From Adiantum capillus-veneris (lineage: Eukaryota > Streptophyta > Polypodiopsida > Polypodiales > Pteridaceae), in contig CM043966.1 of assembly GCA_014529385.2 (NCBI GenBank), positions 42,195,537 through 42,259,536 on the forward strand: DNA of 64,000 nucleotides. Direction: 5' to 3'. This document shows, one piece after another, positions 56,823-64,000 of this stretch (within the stretch, counting starts at the first letter, position 1; each line of letters starts with the position of its first letter). A program made the position numbers and the translations under genes. Under the pieces are notes generated by a model. The model saw nothing but the letters and a program-made list of their open reading frames with translations. It was not told the origin of the DNA and did no database searches.

Positions 56823-58511
56823 CTATTTGAGATCATACTGAATTTTTAGATGCTTTATATAATTCCTGGCTTCATGTACTTTGATCATAGGCTCCTTGTA
56901 TCCCAATTTTTGGGCAAGCATGATTGCTTCTGTACCTTTCAAGGCTGATAATGATTTGATATTCTTTAAGACCCTTACTTTTTCTCGAGATAGTTTCTTG
57001 TCTTGACTTCGAGTGGACATTCCACTAGTGCTAGATGTAACTTTCTCATCGTGAAGAGGACGAGAAACTTCTGGTAGTCTTCCCGTGGAGTAGGTTTTTC
57101 CTAGAAAAATTAGATTTCTCTCCTCCCACTCTGCAACAACCTTGTGTATACGGTTATAAAGCTCACGACCTTGAGCAATGGGTGCTTGTCAATATAAATG
57201 AGACCCTGTAACTGTGCGAATGTCATTAACATGATTCAGAGCTTTGATATATGGTAGCAGCTCCCCAAGGAGGATATTATCCTCCTCATCATCAACATTA
57301 AATGATGGTGGAAAAATACAATTCAATGCAGGATTCACACATCCCTTTAATGGTTCATCATCTACAAGAAGCAATCTTCTTGCATCAAGCCCAAATTTTG
57401 ATGATGCAATAGCCAGCGGTTTGAAAAGTGCTTCTACTTCTAAATTATCTAAGCGAGTGATCCTTGATTCTACGCATGGTTGACATATGCTTTGCCCCCA
57501 GATCATAAAGAATGGAAATTTTTCTTTAGCTTCCTTTTCTAAAATCTTGATGATGTCCACAACATGCATGTCATTAGTAGCTGACCATATCCCTACATTG
57601 AAATTGCTAAATAGAGCCGTTAAAAACTCAATGCATCCTGGACGAAGAACAATATGCTCATGTCCAAACTTTAAGCTCTTCATTTTCTTGGACTTTTGCC
57701 AGCATCTCCTCAGGAACAATCCACACAAGCTCACTATTATAGTCAGCATTGGTTTGTTGGTGGATGGGAGGTCTGACTCACCATGCACTTCGATTTCCAA
57801 ATCTTGGGGTGTTAAAATATTTGTGTTGGATTCTCCTTCTGGCGTTGCACATGTTCTGGAACTTCCATTGCCTTCTACTTCCATTGTGGTGTCATGCAAT
57901 CCAATTCCCAACTCTTGGGCTACTAGAATATTTTCATTGGATTCTTCTTCTTCCCTTGCACATGTTCGAGAACTTTCACTGTCTTCTTCCATTGGATTAC
58001 TATTTAAATTTATCTCCAGTCGTTGTAGCAATTGACCTTCAAAGACTTGTAGATTCTTGTCATCTTCGTCAGAAACTCTTTGGTTGACATGGAGATTGAT
58101 AGAATCTTTCTCAGTAGGGTCAATGGCATTAGCATCCTCTATACCAACAATATCGAGTAAAACTTTGTCAGCCGCAATATCTTGTTGAAGGACTGCAAGT
58201 TTAAAGAACACCTAATTTTAGATTCCAAAGTATCTACATTTTGATAACTCTTTTTTGTCACACTCTTAGAAAAAAACTAATCGCAAATAGAAAATTTACT
58301 AACTGAAAACACATCTACAATGAATTTATTTTTATGCTCCTTATTGTCTAGAGATTCCTAATCTTTATCTAGCTACATTAGTTCTTTGTCCATGATGGTG
58401 GAGCCTAGAAGTAGACTTGGAGAAACATTTATGCCTTTAAGCTCTACAGCAGAAGTCTCATTTTCTATTGCCATGATCTTCTTACATTGGATGATTTCCT
58501 TGACTAAGTTT
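56823..58511 (-). pseudogene. HAD/FCP1-like exon with acidic repeats and in-frame stops
   Basis: From about 58511 (LVKEIIQCKKIMAIENETSA) the minus strand looks coding, with TAG stops near 58380, 58363 and 58290 and a frame change at about 58210. The 340-residue frame 57189-58211 has two acidic repeats (residues 78-116 and 117-148; SSRTCAREEEESNENIL and SSRTCATPEGESNTNIL). A HAD domain follows: IIVSLCGLFL (158), RPGCIEFLTALFSNFNVGIW (190), RLLLVDDEPLKG (279). The motif I nucleophile Asp is Ser. A TGA (57189-57191) follows GSHLY, after which the same frame stays open for 121 more codons (QAPIAQGRELYNRIHK... to QYDLK). Either a pseudogene or wrongly modelled introns. Confidence 0.65.
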
Positions 58512-58514
58512 CTT

Positions 58515-60480
58515 ATGGCCTTCAGGCCATACGGTTCTCTTTGTAGATATCTCTATGACTTTAAGATAATCCAAAATATGTCTATTTATGGCCTCAAGGC
58601 CATAGGGTTAGGATTGTTGGGAGGTCTCAACATATAAATAGATATATGGCTTCAAATCCATATGGTACTTCATTTATGTGTCACCCTATGGCTCTAAGGC
58701 CATGGGTTGTCATAGGGTCACAAGATGCCCTCTATGAGCACTAGTAAGAAACCATATATGCTTTATGTTGGCACCCTATGACCCGAGGGCCACAAGGTTT
58801 GCCTTTTATGCTAGTAAGAAACCCTTTATGCTACATGTTATCACTCTATGGTGTTTGGGCCATAGGGTGCCCTATGTGCTAGTAAAAAATCCTCTATGCT
58901 CTATGTTTGCACCCTATGGATCACCTAGGTCCACAAGGTACTCTCTATGATAGTAAGAAATCCTCTATTATCTATGTTTGCACCCTATGGACCTAGGGCC
59001 ACAAGGTAGCCTCTATGCTAGTAAGAAATCCTCTATGGTCAATATTGAAACCCTATGGCCCCAAGGCCATAGGATGTACTCTATGCTAGTAAGAACAACC
59101 CTCTACGCTCTATGTTGGCACCCTATGGAGACTTGAGGGACACAAGGTACCCTTTATTATGCTACTAAGAAACCTTGTATGCTCTAGGGGAGTACCAAAT
59201 AGCCCCTAGGCCACAGGGTTCCCTCTATGCTAGAAAGAAAACCTCTACGGTCTACATTGGCAACCTATAGCCCTCGGGCCATAGGGTGCATCAAATGGCT
59301 TCTAGGCCACATGGTGCCCTCTATGCTAGAAAGGAAACCTCTGCTCTCTACATTGACACTCTATGGCCCCAAGGCCATAGGGTGCCCCTTTCGCCTAGTA
59401 TGAAACCATTGAAACTCTATATTAGCATCTAAAGACCGTAGGCCACAAGGTGAGCTCTATGTTAGTAAGAAACCATCTAAAGTCTATGTTGGTAGCCAAA
59501 GGCCATAGAATAGTCAAGGAACCCTTTAGGATCATTCCCCACAAAGACCACCTTATGGCCCCATGGTGATTTAGTGGCCTAGGTGCCCTTCTTAAGACTC
59601 TTTTATATCTGTATCATATGGCCCGATGGAAATAAGCTATCCTCTATGCTATCAAAAAACCGTTTATGCTCTTTGTTGGAATCATATGGCCCCAAGTCCA
59701 TAGGGAGACCATAGGGTGTTCTCTATGCTAGCAAGAAACCCTCCATGCTATATGTTTACACCCTATGGCACCAAGGACACAAGGTGTCCTCCATGATAGT
59801 AAGAAACCCTCTATGCTCTAAGTTTACACCCCATTTGAGTATGTTGACACCCTATGGCCCTGGGGCCATAGGGTGCTCCCTAGGGCCCTGGGGCCATAGG
59901 GTGCTCCCTAGGGCCACAAGGTGCCCTTCAACCTAGGAAGAGACCCTTTATGCCCTAAATTGGTACTCTTTGGCCTCAGGGTCATAGGGTGCCTTCTATG
60001 CTAGTAGGATACATTACATGGTCTAGGTTTCCACTCAATTGCGTAGGGCTAAAAGGTTTGTTCTATGAAGAAACCATGTATACTATATGTTGGCAGTGTA
60101 TGGCCCTAGGGATAGAAGGAAACCCTAGGGCTATAGGGTGTCCTCTATGCTACTATCATATGGTCCAAGGGCGAGATAGTGACCAAGGTTTCATGTGTAT
60201 CCCAAGGGTAACAAGGTCCTAATAAAAAGCCCTCTATGCTTTATGTTGGCACCCTATGGCCCCAAGGCCATAGGGTGATCTTTATGCTAGTAAAATTCCC
60301 TCTATGCACTATGTTTACGTGTATACTTATAAGAAGCCATTTATGCACTATGTTGGCATCTTATGACCCTAGATCCATAAGATGTCCTCTATGGTAAAAG
60401 AGAAATTGTACATGGGATATGATGGCATCCTATGGTCCTAGGGTGTCCTCTATGCTAGCAAAATGTGTAAGTTCATACTC
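58515..60480. repeat. Palindromic ~70-bp repeat array, block 3
   Basis: About 25 diverged units. Each core is an inverted repeat, CACCCTATGGCC and GGCCATAGGGTG around a 3-5 base loop, followed by CTCTATGCTAGTAAGAAA and CTCTATGTTGG. It lies between coding-like segments on the minus strand, so it is probably intronic. Confidence 0.9.
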
Positions 60481-60500
60481 CGAAATTGAAAGAGATTTTC

Positions 60501-60522
60501 AAAAAAAAAAAGAAAAAAAAAA
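60501..60522. repeat. A-rich tract at duplication junction
   Basis: 22 bases of A with one G, immediately before the second copy of the exon segment begins at 60523. Confidence 0.8.
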
Positions 60523-61165
60523 CCTTCTACTTCCATTGTGGTGTCATGCAATCCAATTCCCAACTCTTGGGCTACTAGAATATTTTCATTAGATTCTTCT
60601 TCTTCCCTTGCACATGTTTTTGGAACTTTCACTGTCTTCTTCCATTGGATTACTCTTTAAATTTATCTCCAGTTGTTGTAGCAGTTGACCTTCAAAGACT
60701 TGTAGATTCTTGTCATCTTCGTCAGAAACTCTTTGGTTGACATGGAGATTGATAGAATCTTTCTCAGTAGGGTCAATGGCATTAGCATCCTCTATACCAA
60801 CAATCTCGAGTAAAACTTTGTCAGCCGCAATATCTTGTTCAAGGACTGCAAGTTTAAAGAATGCCTAATTTTAGATTCCAAAGTATCTACATTTTGATAA
60901 CTCTTTTTTTTCACACTCTTAGAAAAAACTAATCGCAAATAGCAAATTTACTAACTGAAAACACATCTACAATGAATTTATTTTTATGCTCCTTATTGTC
61001 TAGAGATTCCTAATCTTTATCTAGCTACATTAGTTCTTTGTCCATGATGGTGGAGCGTAGAAGTATACTTGGAGAAACATTTATGCCTTTAAGCTCTACA
61101 GCAGAAGTCTCATTTTCTATTGCCATGATCTTCTTGCATTGGATGATTTCCTTGACTAAGTTTCT
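60523..61165 (-). pseudogene. Duplicated copy of the acidic-repeat exon segment
   Basis: Repeats 57871-58511 (offset 2652 bp) nearly base for base, including the residues CAREEEESNENILVAQELGI and the upstream coding-like stretch with its stops. It lacks the HAD part: at the breakpoint the frame runs into the A-rich tract (read as Phe on the minus strand). A broken duplicate. Confidence 0.8.
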
Positions 61166-62755
61166 TATGGCCTTCAGGCCATACGGTTCTCTTTGTAGAT
61201 ATCTCTATGACTTTAAGATAATCCAAAGTATGTCTATTTATGGCCTCAAGGCCATAGGGTTAGGATTGTTGGGAGGTCTCAACATATAAATAGATATATG
61301 GCTTCAAATCCATATGGTACTTCATTTATGTGTCACCCTATGGCTCTAAGGCCATGGGTTGTCATAGGGTCACAAGATGCCCTCTATGAGCACTAGTAAG
61401 AAACCATATATGCTTTATGTTGGCAGCCTATGACCCGAGGGCCACAAGGTTTGCCTTTTATGCTAGTAAGAAACCCTTTATGCTACATGTTATCACTCTA
61501 TGGTGTTTGGGCCATAGGGTGCCCTATGTGCTAGTAAAAAATCCTCTATGCTCTATGTTTGCACCCTATGGATCACCTAGGTCCACAAGGTACCCTCTAT
61601 GATAGTAAGAAATCCTCTATTATCTATGTTTGCACCCTATGGACCTAGGGCCACAAGGTAGCCTCTATGCTAGTAAGAAATCCTCTATGGTTAATATTGA
61701 AACCCTATGGCCCCAAGGCCATAGGATGTACTCTATGCTAGTAAGAACAACCCTCTACGCTCTATGTTGGCACCCTATGGAGACTTGAGGGCCACAAGGT
61801 ACCCTATATAATGCTACTAAGAAACCTTGTCTACATTGGCAACCTACACCCCTCGGGCCATAGGGTGCATCAAATGGCTCCTAGGACACATGGTGCCCTC
61901 TATGCTTGAAAGGAAACCTCTGCGATCTACATTGACACTCTATGGCCCCAAGGCCATAGGGTGCCCCTTACGCCTAGTATAAAACCACTGAAACTCTATA
62001 TTAGAATCTAAAGACCGTAGGCCACAAGGTGAGCTCTTTGTTAGTAAGAAGCCATCTAAACTCTATGTTGGTAGCCTATGGCCCAAAGGCCATAGGAGAG
62101 CCAAGGAACCCTTTAGGAGCATTCCCCACAAAGACCACCTTATGGCCCCATGGTGATTTAGTGGCCTGGGTTCCCTTCTTAAGACTCTTTTATTTTTGTA
62201 TCCCAAGGACACAGGGTGTCCTCCATGATAGTAAGAAACACTCTATGCTCTAAGTTTACACCCCATTTGACTATGTTGACACCCTATGGCCCTGGGGCCA
62301 TTGGGTGCTCCCTAGGTCCACAAGGTGCCCTTCAACTTAGGAAGAGACCCTTTATGCCCTAAATTGGTACTCTTTGGCCTCAGGGTCATAGGGTGCCTTC
62401 TATGCTAGTAGGATACATTATATGGTCTAGGTTTCCACTCTATAGTGTAGGACTAAAAGGTTTGCTCTATGAAGAAACTATGTATACTATATGTTGGCAG
62501 TGTATGGCCCTAGGGATAGAAGGAACCCTAGGGCTATAGGGTGTCCTCTATGCTACTATCATATGGTCCAAGGGCTAGATAGTGACCAAGGTATCATGTG
62601 TGTGAGAATTCTCTACTATATATACAAAAACCACTTTATGACACTATGGCGTCCCAAGGGCAACAAGGTGCTATAAAAAGCCCTCTATGCTCTATGTTGG
62701 CACCCTAGGTCCCAAGGCCATAGGGCGGTCTTTATGCTAGTAAAATTCCCTCCAA
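61166..62755. repeat. Palindromic ~70-bp repeat array, block 4
   Basis: Collinear with 58515-60303 apart from several deletions (for example about 80 bp opposite 59190-59270 and a larger one opposite 59590-59760). It ends at TAGTAAAATTCCCTCC, where unique exon sequence begins. Confidence 0.9.
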
Positions 62756-62765
62756 TTACTTTACC

Positions 62766-63482
62766 AAATTGGGCAGCACTCCAACCACTAGATGTAAGAC
62801 TTTTGTGTGTTGTGTCTATGATGCAAACACCAACACGAATTTTAGAGCTATTCTCACTGCAGAGAAACTCAATGCCTTCCAAATTCTTTCCAACACACTT
62901 GATTGTCCATGGTAAAATGAATTGCAAACTAGAAGTGCCATTATTTTGTGCAATGATCCACTGCACATATCCCCTAGTGATCTCAGGAATTGGCTCTTTC
63001 TCCTTTCCTTTTTGTAGTAGGAGATTTAGCCATTGCGTACAACTCGTGAAGAGAGATTTGTAAATCTCATCTGTAATGTTATAATGAGACTTACATTTAT
63101 CCCATGAAGTAACTGCTATTGCTGATGGATCTATCTCTTTAAATGCCATCAACATTTGAGGCTCAAAAACCGTGGTCTTCTTTAAGACCGTTGCACGTGC
63201 AGTGAGGTCGAGCACGCCCGCTTGTTGACGTGGTTGCTTATTTAAGAAAATCTTCTCATCTGCCAGCTCTTGTTGTAGTAGCTTGACATCATTATCTTCT
63301 AAACCAACTAGGCATCCAAAGGTTGTTATGCTTGGTTGTCGCCCACTAGAAGTTGATGTCTGATGCTTCTCCAAGATGTGTATCCACTAATCATAGATTT
63401 CATCATCGTACATGACCATGTGTGCTTCTTTGTTGGCAAATGATTTATGGTTGAGCACGATGTTCGCCACATTTACAAAGGC
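62766..63482 (-). CDS. Unrecognised exon, downstream of 63563-64000
   Basis: Exon limits are suggested by an acceptor (TTTTGAAG then GCC at 63482) and a donor GTAAAG at about 62765. The frame encodes AFVNVANIVLNHKSFANKEA, then one TAG at 63387-63389, then HQTSTSSGRQPSITTFGCLV, VLDLTARATVLKKTTVFEPQ, SHYNITDEIYKSLFTSCTQW, ITRGYVQWIIAQNNGTSSLQ and IRVGVCIIDTTHKSLTSSGW. Residues beyond GGNFTS come from the adjoining repeat and are not trusted. I do not recognise the family. A TAG in an otherwise open 239-codon frame means a pseudogene, a sequence error or a mis-set exon. Confidence 0.5.
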
Positions 63483-63562
63483 CTTCAAAATAGAGAAAAG
63501 AAAATTAACTTTATTTCAAGACATATTTGTAACAAAAACAAGCATAGGGAAGTGGAACTTAC

Positions 63563-64000
63563 ATCCCAACCTACTCGACTTGGATGACCGACAGGAACAC
63601 CTGCCTTGTGTTTTGTTGGTTTAGAATATGCAAGCCATTGACTACGGCCATGCTTCAAGACCTCCACATAAGGCTGGTGTTTTATTGCTGTTATTCTCTC
63701 CATGTTCTCCATTCTGGAAATTCGAATAGAAACCTCTTTCGGAGCGTCTACCACTATCTTTGCATTTCTAAACTTGTAGAACTCTTTTCTCAAAGCATAC
63801 TTAGTGTTGTTGTTACACAAAAAAGCTCTAGCCGCTATGATGGAATGCTGACTAGCTAGAATCCAGTAGTGGTATGTTGATAACCTGTCTCCATGCACTT
63901 CAGCTGTTTGTAAAGGCATTTTTGTAATTGGGTTATACGGCATCAAGTCTGTTGCACTAGAGACTGGCCTAGAGTGCCCTACAAATTGCTTCAAGAGATA
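63563..64000 (-). CDS. Unrecognised exon, partial at window edge
   Basis: Open from the window edge to a GTAAGT donor at 63562. The 80-base intron 63483-63562 has a pyrimidine-rich acceptor, and both exons are in phase 0. Encodes FVGHSRPVSSATDLMPYNPI, TYHYWILASQHSIIAARAFL, ALRKEFYKFRNAKIVVDAPK and KHKAGVPVGHPSRVGWD. No motif is familiar. Clean splice signals and a long frame argue for a real host gene (or recent pseudogene) on the minus strand that starts beyond this window. Confidence 0.6.

Noticed and set aside
54235-62755. CRISPR-like array
   Set aside because: Repeats are diverged, spacers are themselves repeated, and the setting is a plant genome with introns.

Overview
The window reads as a gene-poor, transposon-packed stretch of a land-plant nuclear genome. 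The evidence is plant-type Ty3 and Ty1/copia LTR retrotransposons, a CACTA (En/Spm) element with TNP2 and Transposase_24 genes, initiator-Met tRNA primer sites, GT-AG introns, and no bacterial gene organisation. The lineage cannot be fixed from sequence alone. A non-flowering plant such as a fern is possible, but that is a low-confidence guess.

Layout. 0.3-5.6 kb: decayed minus-strand Ty3 element (family A, copy 1). 5.8-15.8 kb: minus-strand Tat-like Ty3 element B with both LTRs and two RNase H domains, split by a 1.32 kb TTAA-flanked DNA element. 15.8-20.2 kb: AT-rich relics, with an orphan LTR end and tRNA-Asp-type primer site at 19.14 kb. 20.2-26.8 kb: young Ty3 element C, with near-identical LTRs and a perfect target duplication but a truncated pol. 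27.0-34.1 kb: decayed CACTA transposon on the minus strand. 35.0-45.8 kb: two plus-strand copia fragments (D1, D2) fused head to tail. D2 is interrupted by a 3.2 kb minus-strand copia derivative (E) and by a second 1.31 kb TTAA-flanked element. 45.8-53.8 kb: family A copy 2 (element F), inserted in the D2 3' LTR and retaining integrase. 53.8-64.0 kb: the only likely host-gene territory, on the minus strand. It holds exons of a protein with two degenerate HAD/FCP1-like domains, an unrecognised upstream gene part, and intron-like arrays of palindromic ~70 bp repeats, part of which is duplicated together with an exon.

The most interesting item is the pair of ~1.3 kb elements at 8838-10158 and 43111-44424. 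They share CACTAG...CTAGTG ends, both sit between TTAA copies, and neither encodes a protein. In the second, removing the element plus one TTAA restores the length and phase of the interrupted copia pol exactly. They look like non-autonomous members of one TTAA-specific transposon family (piggyBac-like or Sola-like).

Other notable points are four stop codons shared at the same sites by two separate family A copies, the recent mobility of the truncated element C, and the pseudo-phosphatase signature of the HAD exons. The retroelement genes act only in their own replication cycles (gag particle, protease, RT/RNase H, integrase), and nearly all are broken. No tRNA, rRNA or CRISPR array was found.
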